The notes below the pieces were generated by a model, which made no database searches, had not been told where the DNA came from, and worked only from the letters and a program-made list of their open reading frames with translations. Source: Schistocerca nitens (Eukaryota; Arthropoda; Insecta; Orthoptera; Acrididae). Taken from it: DNA of 64,000 nucleotides. This document shows positions 9,176 through 20,734 of this stretch, piece by piece. A program made the translations under genes and the position numbers. Position 1 is the stretch's first letter. Every line of letters begins with the position of its first letter. The stretch is taken from the NCBI RefSeq assembly GCF_023898315.1, contig NC_064619.1, positions 501,738,594 through 501,802,593 of the forward strand. The letters are read 5' to 3'.

Positions 9176-11231
9176 ATTGTTGTTGCACGCGAGTGTGTTA
9201 TGGCTTACGCAATCAAGTCGCAAGTTTAAGTATAATATGGGTAGAGGAAGTATAGTAAGACACTTACTAAACAACTGTTTTTCAACCCTTTCTTATAATG
9301 TAAAGAAACAAGTAACTGATAGAGACCGACCTTGGCCAGGCCTCAAGATGTCAAACAAATGTGCAGGGGGTGAGAGGAGAGTTCGAAATACATTTCCATA
9401 GAGAATTGTGTGATCGGAGTGGCTTTGTAGATGTGATGTGGTGACCACATTTTACTGTTGGACACGTTTGCTATTTTGAAACAAAAAAGCTGTATGGAAT
9501 CACAAGAATACGGGGATCTAAAGAATCTGAATTCTGCTGTGAAAGACACAGTGAGTGTTAAATTCATTATCTTGCCGGTTTTTACAAACTTAACAAGTTT
9601 ATTTCGTCTCCTGCTAGAATTGATATTTTATTGGAATTCCAACGAAGAGCTGAAATCGAGCTGTACAGTGAAAAAGTGAGAAAGAACAGGAGGATTTAAA
9701 GAGGCTCATTAATGCAGTACGATATTTAGGGAAACAGGAAATGCCATTACGAGGTCACAATGAAAATGAAGAGTCCTTCAGTAGGGGGAATTATATGGAA
9801 TTTCGTACTGCAAGTGCTGAGTTTGATTCTACTCTGAAAGAACATTTACCAGCTTCTACAGTCTTCCGCGGAACCTCAGCAAGTAATCAGAATGACTTAT
9901 TAAATTCAGTTCCTAATGTATTGAGAGATAAGGTTTACGATGTTTAGAAAACGGATTTTGTGGCCATCGTGCCTGATGAGACATCACATGTGAGCAACAA
10001 GTCTCAGTTCTTTACCTTGTTGCGATACTTTGCTGGCGATAAATTAATTGCCCAGACGTACGATGGAGCTTCAGTGGTGAGTGGCCGCGTTAATGGTCTT
10101 CAGACGAAAGTATTAGAAAAGTACTCTAAAGCCCTCTTCACTCGTCGCTATGCTCATGTTATTAGTTTGGTTCTCCAACAGTCTCTAGGGTCCAACAAAG
10201 ATCTTAAAGTCTTCTTCAGTGGTCTTAAATCTCTGCCATCTTTCTTTTCTCGTTCTCCTAAAAGACTGTTTGGTATTCATGTCCAGAAGTAGCTCATATC
10301 CGATGGACAAGGGTGTATTGATAATTTTCTCTGAACATGTCTGTGAAAGTGGGGATATCGACAACTTGACTGAAATGACAGCTAGAAGATTTTCTGGCTT
10401 TTTGAAGGCTTTCAAATATATATATATTTTAATAGAATTATTGTCAAACTTGCTAGCATTTTCAGATACATTATTCAGCTTACTACAGTCTACGAATGTT
10501 GACCTTTTATACTGCCGTAATAAAATAGTGAGCTTCGGCAACAGCTGCAAAAGGAAAAAGAGAACTTTGAATCGTTGTGGAAATCTGTTTTCTATAAAAA
10601 TGGGGATGAAGAACTGACACCAATAAAAATAGGAAGGTGGAATGGTGAATCAGTGAGAAGTATTTTCGAAGACTGTATTTCAGAATCATAGATAATACTG
10701 GAAATCAAATAGAAATTAAATTATCATCTTCTGAGAAGTTGCAGTACTTCATTTTGATAAATCAATCAAAAATGAGCCACTTTAAGGAAAGAGAAAATTT
10801 TCCTCCTCGTTAAATGAAAAAAATTACGAGAAATCTATGGAGAACTTTTTAATTTGACCAAGCTCCAGAATGAACTTTCCGTATGGTATGGTTCTGATGA
10901 AAGACCAGATGAAACACCAGGTCAAATTGTTAATTATTTACTAGAAATTAACCTGCAGAGCGGCTTTACAGAAATTTACAAACTGGTTGTGCGCATTGTA
11001 ACAATCTCATCCATGACATCATCTATCGAACGGTCACTGTCGTACTCGAACCGGATTTACATAGTCTGCTGTGCTACACAAACCCAGCATCGCAAGGATA
11101 ATCTGAGCCTCATGTCCATTGATAAACAGTCGCTTTCGAAGCAGCGAGATGATTCTAAATCCAAATTCTACAAAGACATGATAAATTCTTGCAGAAAGAC
11201 GGAGGAATGGAATTACAATTCAAATAACTAA
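9176..11231 (+). pseudogene. Second hAT transposase relic (TTF/ZMYM-type, DUF4371-like), broken
   Basis: A longer hAT relic in several frames. The TTF/MYM-type zinc-finger region spans about 9340-9560 (ELCDRSGFVDVMW, then CMESQEYGDLKNLNSAVKD). EIELYSEKVRKNRR leads to MPLRGHNENEESFSRGNYM (9741 on), the entry to the DUF4371-like catalytic domain. Frame 9960-10292 has VPDETSHVSNKSQFF, with the first acidic residue in PDET, then QTYDGASVVSGRVNGLQ and the degraded RYAHVISLVLQQS. Weaker mid-protein similarity covers 10320-10530. The C-terminal dimerisation domain is at 10854-11231 (VRIVTISSMTSSIERSLSYS). Stops and frame changes occur throughout, so it is not functional. It is a different copy, and probably a different subfamily, from the relic at 7288-8291, because the dimerisation domains differ clearly. 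Confidence 0.78.
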
Positions 11232-14035
11232 GTAATTGGCTCGAATTGTTGTTGTTGATTTATGTCTCTTAATTTTTATCTTTCAATTTTTTACTAAAGG
11301 TCTAACATCGCACTCATGCCTGAAGGCTCTCGGCAATGGAAGGATGGAAAAAACTAGGATTGGGAATATAGCGTTAATGGCTTAATTGAGGTGCAGCCTC
11401 AACATTTCCCACCACAACGGCAAACCACAGTAAACCGTTTTCGGAGTTGCTGTGCTGCCGGTCGTCACGACAGCAAATCAGAATTGGAATTCTTAAGCTA
11501 TTACCGCAAGGCCATTGGACTGACAGGCACCGTTGAAGCGCGTAGATGCTGGTCGTGAAGAAATGCAACTGCGTCGCAGAGGCAGCACCAGTGATACTGG
11601 AGACACAAGCGCCGATCAGCTGAATACTGTGCTGTCGGAGCTTCTGCTATACAAAGCAGTAGGTCGTAGGTGTGATTCATTGTCCGTTCATAGAAGCCAA
11701 AGAGGCCGATCTACGTGAGAAGCTGGCTTTTGAAATGTCCCTTAAAAAATGAAAAATGCGAAGAAAAACAGACACATTGTCCGAAACACTGATTGTTAAG
11801 CGAGTCAATATTTTACAGTTTGTTCTACTCGTTATGGGAAGTGATCGTTGATCAGAATTTAATTATACTTCTATGTGAAATTTTTTATCATTTTACCATA
11901 GCAGTACCTCTGCAACTTCTCCCCCCCCCACCCCCCTCCCACGTAGTCTGTGTGTATCTTCCCCTCTCCCCGCGAACCACACCTCGACCAAGGGGTGCTC
12001 AGTATAACTTTTACAGACTATTCCAGGCAAATTACCTTCCCTCTCTCCCCGCCCCCCTTCCACCCTCCCCCACTGCTGAACAACAACACGTCCATCAGAT
12101 TTGTTCACGAGACGCGACTACCGGTGCAGTGGTAAGGAGAGAATACGTACATTTCACTTAAGATAAGTATGACAACAGTGCTGAGTAAATAAATTACATT
12201 TAATTTCTAAGAAAATAAGACATTTATCAGTATATATTAAATAATTAAAGAATAAGCTACATCTTATTGCTTCAAGTGTAAGGAAATAAATTATATTTAC
12301 TTTCTTTAAAACATAAAAATCCGCGGTATCTACAAACACGAAATTCCTTAATTTCTTACAATAATGTGTAAATGATAGCGTCACACCATTCCCTAGGTGT
12401 GCCGCTGCACACCGGTGGGCGGAACACCGACCTTAGATTCTGAGCTACTGCCGAATCGAAATCTGCCAGGAAAGTATCCTTGTGGTTAGTAAACATCCTC
12501 AATGCCAGCATCACTTTTCTTTGAGGTCTCAGGGTAACCTCTTTCTCGGCACTACTGTGAACTCAGAGTTTTTTTTTTTTTGTTAAATTTACTCCTCTGT
12601 CTGCAGTCTATACTCACTGAACTAGCGTATTTTCTATATTAAGTTTATTGCTATTGTGATAATTTGATCTCAAAAGACACAGCCTCATTTTGTATTGTCA
12701 ATTAAAACACTCATGTTTCATTTGCAAGAAAGTTGCCATATTCTACCGTATTTCTTCTCGAAACCATTTCGTCAGCACCCCAGGGGAACTACGAAGCGCA
12801 CAGCTGCAGACCTCTTCACCGCTTAAAGGCATATGTGTCAGTAAACACTTCAGCTTCTATCGGTAGCATTCGTGTAACACTGTATGGGCTTTCAAGCCTT
12901 CGATTCCATGCAGCATTCAGTAACGGGGTGGAATAACTAGTTTGCCAACTCCCTGCGCTCCTGTGTGCTAAAAGGAATAAGTAAATGCCCAGCTAAGTTC
13001 CATAGCGTCTGAGAAATAGCTTACTGACTCGTGACGCCATAGCAAGTTGCACGTCCACCTTGTGCGTTTACCAGGCCATTCAAACATCTAATAAAAAAGT
13101 GAGTTTAAAATAAAGATGCGAATATATTTCTACAAAAATATTCTCCTTACTGATTCTGCTGCCGTCAACTGGAAACAACTACAAAAAAGATTTTGGCGTC
13201 TTTTATAGAATTACGACAGCTGCTTCGTTATGCAGATGTTATAAGAAGTATAAAGTGTAGGTGGAAACCAATTAACCAATAATATTATTTGAAATTTTCA
13301 TTTTAAGAAAGTTTATTTGGGAGTATATTGTACCGAGTTAAATGTAAATAAATATGGCTTGGTTGTTACATTCGTTGTGTTATCTTTTATTTGCCTTACT
13401 GACATCTTTCGCTTATAGTTACAATATGCTAATTTTTAAAATTTAAATACTCATTTTTGCATGGTCATGGTCCTTATATTTTTGGTAGAGTTGTCACAGA
13501 AATTTTAACAAATTGTTTCTCTTAATGGGACATCCTCAACTGATGATATTCATCATCTACGATAAAATCCGCTACAGTTGTAAAGATCATTTATTTTTAA
13601 AAATCAAACTACAACCCTGTTTCAAGACCTGTGTCGCATCAGTAGGTGTATCTGCAGAATTATAAATCTAGAACATCTGAAACAAAAGAAAAGCTGAAAA
13701 GAACCAACAGAAATTCTTAGAGAAACCCCTTATATACACTGAACTGTGAGTCCACAAACGATTTGTACCTGAGGTTAAAAATGGGGATTTGGGATGTCAG
13801 CCCGTTAATACTTTGTATTAGATTCCGCGCCTTTAATTAGGGACCTTAGTGCCTTTATATAGTGCCTCCTCTGCGAGAGCCTTTCTAACAGGTCTAGGAT
13901 TGAAGAAGATATCCTATTTCATGCCATGCACCAGGAATACACTATTCTAAAATTTTATTTTTAAAATTAACAAATTGTGGTGGGTATCTTAATGATCTTA
14001 ATTATTTCCATTTTTTAATCTCATCAAGTCATGAA
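11232..14035. other. No gene recognised; C-rich tracts
   Basis: About 2.8 kb of AT-rich sequence. Pyrimidine tracts lie near 11917-11940 (run of C with CACCCCCCTCCC) and 12034-12070, and a T run lies near 12570. A weak SINE-like phrase near 11416-11460 (GGCAAACCACAGTAAACCG) is too decayed to call. None of the ORFs of 60-122 codons shows a domain. Confidence 0.45.
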
Positions 14036-14039
14036 ACAA

Positions 14040-16256
14040 AAAATCCATGCCATAAAATAATTAATGTTAACTGCTGCAATGATATAAGAAAACATGGTTT
14101 TAACGTACAAAGCTTAAAATCCCGGCTCAGTACTGTATCAGACGAAAAAGTTTCAACAGTGGTATCTTATGCGAAATCTTTCTCCATAAACTGGGGAATA
14201 TAAATGGCTCCTATGCAATACACGCACTAGATAAAGCTGGGACAGAAGGAAGACTATCACGAGGACCTACATGTTACTACAACCAGCACTATGGCAAAAA
14301 AATGGTTCAAATGGCTCTGAACACTATGCAACTTAACTTCTGAGGTCATCAGTCGCCTAGAACTTAGAACTAATTAAACCTAACTAACCTAAGGACATCA
14401 CACACATCCATGCCCGAGGCAGGATTCGAACCTGCGACCGTAGCGGTCGCTCGGCTCCAGACAGTAGCGCCTAGAACCGCACGGCCACTCCGGCCGGCCA
14501 CTATGGCAAGCAAAGCACACGGAGACGAGAGAAAACACCGTGATAGTGTAGTTATCGAAACTACAGATCATAGGAATCTGTGTAAGACCTCAGTATTCAG
14601 GTGAAGTGGTAGAAATTATCGTGACTGCAGTGGACCAGACTGACTCAAATATTCCAACCCTGCTGGCTGAACATTTAAACTGCCTAATAGACAAACAGCA
14701 AAACACAAACCTTTATAGAGCTCATAGAAGAAGAGCCATCAGCCATGTGCAAAATAAAACCTACATCTCACACAACGGCTCTAGTACTATAAATATTATA
14801 TTTTGCCTTGGAAATGAGGTAAAGCTCCAAAGCTTAACAACCACCGTATATTCTCCAGTTACTCCTAAAAGGAAACACCTCCCGAGAGGGCAAAATTTCA
14901 GATGACGATAATAAAGAGAGAGACAAATTGAACAGCGATGGACTCTGAAGTCATCCCCGACCTACTAGGACAGGACTTTAGTGCTGAAGAACTAAGAAAC
15001 AATAGAAAGAGGCAACCTTGGCGATGCATTGCGGAGGGCTAACTGAATCAATGATGCATTCAGTGTCTCCTCAAGCAACAAAGAGGAAATGCAAACCGTG
15101 ATTTGACAGTGAATGCTACAGATGATGATACATGATCTTGGAAAAACTGAACGAGCTGATAAAAACCCGACATAACCAACGGAAATATGAGCCACAGCTA
15201 TATACATAGAAGAGCAAGACAGAACTCACTCCTGAAAGAAAGAAAACAACAACACACCCATATCATGGAAGAAGAATTACTTCAGCAAGTGGAAGCAAAG
15301 CTTTACTTAGCCCTGGAACCACGGATAACAAAGATGACCCCCAAACATCTCCATGATAGTATGGGAAAACCACTTCTTACACCTACTCCAGAAGAAGAAG
15401 TCGCATTATGATATCGGAGAAAGCACCCCCTTAACTGAAAACGAAAGAATAACAGAAGATTAAGTCTGGCAAGCAACTGAAAATAGCAAACCTCATAAGG
15501 CAGTCAGCGCAGACAAGTTGTTGTATGATCTAATCAAGGGAGAAAACGTGCACACTATGAAACTTTGGACAGCCCTACGTAACAAGTGCCTAGAAATCAC
15601 TGACATCCCCAAAATACGTCGAGAATCCACAGTTAAAGTGGTCTGCAAAGGAAGAGGATCACAGATCACATCGGATTCCCATAGAGGGATCGCCTTGGGA
15701 AATGCACCTCTCAAGAAAATGAACATCGTACATAAAAAGATGTTTGACAACATAATGACTGTGATATCCTGGGAACAGCATGGCTTCAGTCCTGGAAGGC
15801 CAACTGCCTAAGTAGCGGGACGCGTTTTCCAATCCATAAGCGAAGCCCTGTCTGAACTCAAAGGTCACGCACATATATTCTTTGTTGATTACAAACATGT
15901 TTCGAAGGGATAAACAGATGTAGGGTATAAAAAAAATACGGCTTATACTAGGCACAGAAAGTTATATCCACATGTTCGTTACAAACATCCTTCGAGAAAA
16001 CACAATCAGAATACATGATGGATTAACGCGGTCCCAAGAATCCAGCGAACAAACGGAGTACTGCAGCGAGACCTCATAAGCCCTACTATATATTCAAAGT
16101 ACGAGTACTTACCCACGACATGACCCAAATGGTACATTTAGAAGGAGTGAGAATGTAGCTGTATGGCGATGACATGATCACAATATCAGAGAAGAGAGCC
16201 CCTGCGAGAAGCCACTAACAAATTGGAAGCTTGGTTATAGGAAAACGACCTTGCCC
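14040..16256 (+). mobile_element. Decayed LINE (endonuclease plus reverse transcriptase), with SINE nested inside and 3' end cut off
   Basis: Apurinic-like endonuclease remains lie on both sides of the nested SINE: IHALDKAGTEGRLSRGPTC just before it, and after it SNIPTLLAEHLNCLID (family LLAGDFNCRID) with TYISHNGSSTINIIF (family STIDLIF) in 14606-14905. Reverse-transcriptase fragments follow: YDLIKGENVHTMKLWTAL (15518 on), SHRGIALGNAPLKKMN, QHGFSPGRPTA, then FFVDYKH near 15880, GVLQRDLISPTIY near 16044, and the catalytic YGDD box at 16162-16173 (family YADD). Frame changes and stops are scattered, so it is dead. Sequence stops at ENDLAL, exactly where the TAAGGGGACC terminus of the next element begins, so the 3' part of RT and the tail are missing. 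Confidence 0.8.
14298..14498 (-). mobile_element. tRNA-derived SINE (family A), full length
   Basis: On the minus strand the element starts GGCCGGCCGGAGTGGCCGTG, holds an A-box-like TGGCCGTGCGG and a perfect B box GGTTCGAATCC inside a class II tRNA-like head. The body follows (GATGTCCTTAGGTTAGTTAG), and it ends in a T-rich tail after GAGCCATTTGAACCATT. A perfect 11-bp target duplication, CACTATGGCAA, flanks it (14287-14297 and 14499-14509). I recognise this as the abundant SINE of locust/grasshopper genomes. It is inserted into the endonuclease part of the surrounding LINE and is therefore younger than it. The internal pol III promoter appears intact. Confidence 0.93.
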
Positions 16257-16259
16257 TAA

Positions 16260-17870
16260 GGGGACCGCACCATACCTATCTAACCCATGTTAATTTAGGC
16301 TTGTATTTGACCCATTTCTGTAAAAAACTATTTTATGCAGGACCTTAATATTTTTTTTACTGTGTGTTACATGATGCTATTAGAGCCATCTCTATTAAAA
16401 TCTACTTTATCATTTTAAAGTTTTTAAGAACTACTTTTTTAAATTTATTAACAAAAAATATTAAGTTTTTTCTGCAGAAACTATTTTTTTGTGAACTTCC
16501 TAATGGGGGAATATTAATGAATATACTACCAGAGGTGGCTTTTTATGTTATGCAGAGTCTCTGAAAATTTCATTCATTTATATATGATAGTTTCTGATAT
16601 AATGGGGCAAATGTACTGAAAATTTTATTTTGCAGGAAATTGACTTTAAAGAAAAACTTTTGAAATTTGTTACTTACAGTTAATTAAAACTGTCCTGTTG
16701 CATATGATGGCCCTTCTTTGGCCTATAGCAGGTCTTCCAGCTTCTTTTTCACCTTCCTGGATGTTTGTCTTGCTTTCTTGGCCATATTAGATGCAGACCT
16801 GTCTGCATTGACTGTCTGCACTTTATCGCAATGTTGCAGCCCAGTGATCATATTTTCATCAGGATTAATTCCCAACTTTTTCAGTATCCAACACTTTCCA
16901 GTATTACCACCATTGAGTGTAATAACAACATCATGAACTCCTAGTTTCATTGAATGCATGCCTACAAATACAGTTTTAGGAAGGCGATTCCAAATTATGC
17001 TGTTGAAACATTCATTTGGGTTCTGTGTCTGCCCATGCAGACATTTTTTTAGAACGTCAGGATGAGCCTAGTGTCTGAAAATAGGTTTAATTGCTGTAAT
17101 AACAGCAGCAGGAAGAGAATGCTGGTAAGAATAAGATTCTCCCGTTGCCTGAGCCCTATTGTATCTGCACCACGAATTTTCTCCTGATGGACACAATCCA
17201 TGACATGGCTTATCATCAATAGAGGACTTATGGAAGAATATGGCCCAAACATCTCTCTTCATTGCCTTCAGATTTTCTTTATTTCTCCTAATTGCTTGCC
17301 CATAGTATACCTGCAAGTTTTCTATTTCAGTTTTAGTTAACTGACCCTGTCTGGTCAACAGTTTTCCATCTTCTGATTTTTTTCCTCTCATATCAACAGT
17401 TAGTTTTCTCAGCCTTGTTCCCAAACGTTTTTGAACATGGCTTACACATTCTAGTTTGCTAATAATGGCATCTCCATATGGCTTAGAGTTCACCACATTG
17501 TTTTATGCCTTGATGTCACCATCGCCCAAATATTTGGTGTACCGCAAGCCTCTTGTTTCTACGGAGCGATGAAATATTTGTTGTACTCCATGAACTTCCA
17601 TACCACCACTTGTGCCTCTAAAATTAATCACACAGTTGTGTTCTTTATGTTCATTGACTTTACAACATTTGCAATCTTTAGACATTATATCGACATCCAA
17701 CACTTTACCGGTGTCTACACTCGTGGCAGTCATTACTCCATTCAAAGAAGTATGTCCTCTTTTCTGCCAACTTCTGAACGCATTGCTTTAGGATGTTCAA
17801 AGTGAACAGTTGGCTGCGGGGCATGATGGGAATTAGTATGCGCATTGTTATTTGGTTTAGCCACAAAGCC
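16260..17870 (-). mobile_element. MULE/Kolobok-like DNA transposon, one end preserved
   Basis: The left terminus is read as TAA followed by GGGGACCGCACC at 16260, breaking the LINE. A related terminus, TTAA followed by GGGGACCACACC, occurs at 21570-21585. TTAA with a G-run end is what Kolobok elements show. The transposase inside is of the type commonly labelled Mutator-like in insects, so the superfamily is stated with both possibilities. The other end is missing, because similarity gives way to a mariner fragment at about 17871. Confidence 0.6.
16723..17860 (-). pseudogene. Mutator-like (PF20700-type) transposase, lightly broken
   Basis: Reading the minus strand downward from 17800 gives SWQKRGHTSLNGVMTATSV, then KVLDVDIMSKDCKCC, NFRGTSGGMEVHGVQQIFH and RYTKYLGDGDIKA, which holds the expected acidic residues. 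After a stop comes KLECVSHVQKRLGTRLRKL, then CPSGENSWCRYN and, after a further stop, HGQTQNPNECFNSIIWNR with the conserved Asn-Glu pair, followed by VGMHSMKLGVHDVVITLN. This order matches the insect DDE proteins annotated as Mutator-like transposase domain. Only about two stops interrupt the last 370 codons, so decay is modest, but the N-terminus is missing or unreadable beyond 17860. The lysine-rich C-terminus (KKARQTSRKVKKKL) is preserved. Confidence 0.72.
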
Positions 17871-18578
17871 CACTTTCATTTGGATGGATCCGTCAAGAAG
17901 CAAAGTTGGCGCATTTGGGGGACTGAGGATCCGCATCTCGCAATCGAGGAGTCTCTTCACCCTTAACGGGTGACTGCGTGGAGTGCAGTGTCCAGTCACG
18001 GAATAATCGGTGCGATATTCCTTGATGGCACGGTGACTACCGAACGGTACGTGAAGGTTTTGGAAGATGATTTCATCCCCTTTATCCAAAGTGATCGTGA
18101 TTTCGACAAGATATGGTTCATGTAAGACGAGCTCGACCCCATCGGAGCAGGAGAATGTTCGATGTCTTGGATGAGCACTTTAGGGAGCGCATTCTGGCTT
18201 GGTGTACCTAGAGGCCACTGCCATTGGCCTCTATTGGCCGCGATATTCTCCGGATGTAACACATGGGACTCCTTTTTGCGGAACTGTATTAAAGACAAGG
18301 TGCACAGCAATAACCCCATAACCATTGCTGAGCTGAAAACAGCCGTTCTGGTGGTCATCGACAGCATCGATGTTCAAACACTTCAGCGGGTCATGCAGAA
18401 TTTCGCTATTCGTTTGTGCCACATCATCGCCAATGATGGCAGGAATATCGAACATGTCATGATTTAAATCCGAATATCTGTAGTGACATTTACATGTCGA
18501 ATAAAGTGTGTGCACCGTGTAGTTTGTAAACTAATTTACATTTTTTCATACAGTTCAATAATTGTCATTCTGTATATA
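17871..18578 (+). pseudogene. Mariner-like transposase, C-terminal part only
   Basis: Starts abruptly at HFHLDGSVKKQSWRIWGTE, followed by HGIIGAIFLDGTVTTERYV and DFDKIWFM, which is the lead-in to the second catalytic Asp (WFMQDGA in relatives, here interrupted by a stop). A different frame, 18162-18466, carries IKDKVHSNNPITIAELKTA and ends with LQRVMQNFAIRLCHIIAND. The N-terminal DNA-binding half and first catalytic Asp are absent, because the left side joins the MULE-like element. The right end is likely TTCAATAATTGTCATTCTG-TA at about 18558-18578, a typical mariner terminus. At least two stops and one frame change are present, so it is inactive. Confidence 0.72.
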
Positions 18579-18597
18579 GCTCCATTAGGAAAAAAAG

Positions 18598-18740
18598 TCG
18601 GCGTCGTAATTCGGCGACTACAAACGATAAAAATTACTATCAGGAAATTCGCCATATTGTCCGCTTTAACTTGGTGTAAACCACACCGTGATAGATTTAT
18701 TCGTTCTTGATGTATTTGGAGTCGCCTGATTGAACTGCCT
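18598..18740 (+). repeat. Dispersed repeat, copy 1 (unknown family)
   Basis: Shares about 140 bp with 23353-23507 in the same orientation, including CGTAATTCGGCGACTA, AAACGATAAAAATTACT and ATCAGGAAATTCG. It lies right outside a mariner-like end. No coding capacity. It could be a MITE or part of a larger element. Confidence 0.65.
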
Positions 18741-20414
18741 CATCATGTATGTATCGCTTTGTGCTTGTATTGTCCAAAGTGGATGACTAAATATACAACC
18801 GATTGTATGAGCGCTGAAATTAATCTCCGTGTTAGCGTTCTATTGCATTCGTGATTTTTTGTGCTTCTGTTTGTGAAAAAGGAACTGTGGCACAAACGTT
18901 TATCCAGTCCCTGGTGACTATGTGACGCAGGGTAAACGCCTGAAAGCCACACCAGAATAGATTGACCAAGGATGAAATCAAGACATCACTTGCTTGAAGT
19001 CTTACAGATGTGACTGACTTGACGCTTTGCTGGTTACCGCATAGCCACGTCAAAGGACTGACACTGTTCTTACTGTGAAGGAGCACAGAACAAGTGGTAT
19101 AATTTAACTGTCCACTTAGTTAAATACGAGTTTCTCCTTGCTACATGAAAGGAGCTAATAAGAGCACCTGAGATGGGCAGTGTTTGCGCTTTGACGAATG
19201 CTACTAATGTTGGTTAGATAGTAGTTCAAGCAATCAAAGTGCATAGTACCTGCTAGTGCTGAAATTACTGAAATAAAACTGCCTTCATATATCAAATGGA
19301 GGTAAAAAAATGGGTATAAAAATGTGAATACTTATAGCCGAAAAGGAAATCTGTGCTATGGGTCCCGCGCGACTGTTACCGGCTATGACAGAATCTCATG
19401 CGCCTTACACGCGTTTTAACAAATCAATAATTACTGCCTAGAAACAAAAAAAAAAAAAAAAACATTTTGAGTGCATATTGCACTCAAAAAATAAATCATT
19501 CCATGTGTTGGTAAAATGGCTTCCCATTTCTGGCAAAGTGTTGCTTATTTCATGTAACACAGCCACATATTGAGAAATATCTGTGGTACACATCAGATAC
19601 AGGCATCGCAGTGACAGTAGCAGGTGACTTTTCCAAAATAACGATGATAATCATTCATTTGACTGTCAATATGACAGGTTTTCATACTTCGCCTATGACG
19701 TCGTTTGACATGACCCTTGCGTTCAGAAAAAAAGGACTCACCCACTTCATTAATGCAGATCTGTTTACACTCTTGATGCCAAACATGTAGATACTGTGTA
19801 GAAACTTACAATCCTATTCTTTACATTTTGTTATTATTAGTATTACTAATAATAATACGTTTTGAAGCGTGACTTCAACAACAAAAATTATGGAAACCAT
19901 TATTGTATATTATCCGAATTGTATAGTTTTGTATTGATACATCTGATGAATAACACATCTGTTCCTAGCTTTCAAAATTAACAGCTCTCATTGATATTTT
20001 ACCCCAAGTACGTCGTCGTTTTAATTTTGTGCTGTAATTTCGAAATCAGATGCAAGGATTTCACATTCTATTCACATACAACATCTCAATCTCTGCACAT
20101 AGAGCTCACGTTCTTTCGTTTCCTCTCTATGCAGGGCCGTATTTAGTATCTGGAGACCCCCATGCTGAACCACTGGTGCGTGCTCCTTCAGGAAGGATTT
20201 TGTGATTAGTAACACACAAATGGTCTTGATGTCAGCTGATGGTGTGTTTAGTGTTACATTATGAAATAGTGTGTGTGATGTGTGCAGTGACTGAAAGTGT
20301 GAAATGAATAAACAGTATAGTAGTAACATTTTACATTATTAAGTGAAGTAATTGCAAAACAGCATTGTTCACTAGGGGTAAACCGAATGGGGTAGCACTG
20401 TTTTAAAAAAAGAT
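18741..20414. other. No gene recognised
   Basis: AT-rich DNA with an A-run at 19446-19463. A phrase at 20132-20180 (CAGGGCCGTATTTAG) resembles a hAT-type terminus but has no partner. Short ORFs are uninformative. Confidence 0.45.
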
Positions 20415-20575
20415 TGGCCTTGTATTCAGGAGGTTGGAGGCTCCAGTCTTCATCTAGGCATCCTGATTCAGGTTTTCTGTGGTTTCTCTAAATTACTTGC
20501 TGGAATGATTCCTGCTGTAAGGTCACAGCTGACTACCTGTACCATCTTTGTCAGATTTTTTATATATATAATTTA
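20415..20575 (+). mobile_element. Old degenerate copy of SINE family B
   Basis: Recognisable body: GGCATCCTGATTCAGGTTTT, CTGTGGTTTCTCTAAATT, then GGAATGATTCCTGCTGTAAG, parallel in order to 6232-6424 but much more diverged. The tRNA-like head is reduced to GGAGGCTCCAGTC. No target duplication is visible. Clearly older than the copy at 6232. Confidence 0.65.
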
Positions 20576-20654
20576 CGTTTGTTTTTGTTTTTCTTGAATT
20601 TCAATACCATGGCATGTCCAATATCCTTGCAAAAGTGATCTGTAGTGACTAAAC

Positions 20655-20732
20655 CACAACAGCAACAACAACAACAACTATTACTACTACTACTTCTCTA
20701 ACTATCACTACTACTACTACTACAACAACATT
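20655..20732. repeat. Trinucleotide microsatellites (CAA)n and (ACT)n
   Basis: CAACAACAACAACAA, then ACTACTACTACT, interrupted once and resumed, ending in ACAACAACA. Simple sequence, possibly linked to the SINE tail upstream. Confidence 0.85.
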
Positions 20733-20734
20733 TT

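Noticed and set aside
11380-11490. Another SINE fragment (GGCAAACCACAGTAAACCG)
   Set aside because: Only a short, decayed match to a remembered SINE body, with no head, tail or duplication.
8836-12420. Terminal inverted repeats of the second hAT relic (CAGGGTGTGCA near 8836 and its partner near 12395)
   Set aside because: Only about eight bases agree and no 8-bp target duplication was found.
14410-14498. Functional tRNA gene on the minus strand
   Set aside because: The A and B boxes belong to the SINE head, with SINE body and target-site duplications; it is not a free tRNA.
20132-20180. hAT terminus CAGGGCCGTATTTAG
   Set aside because: No partner end and no transposase nearby.
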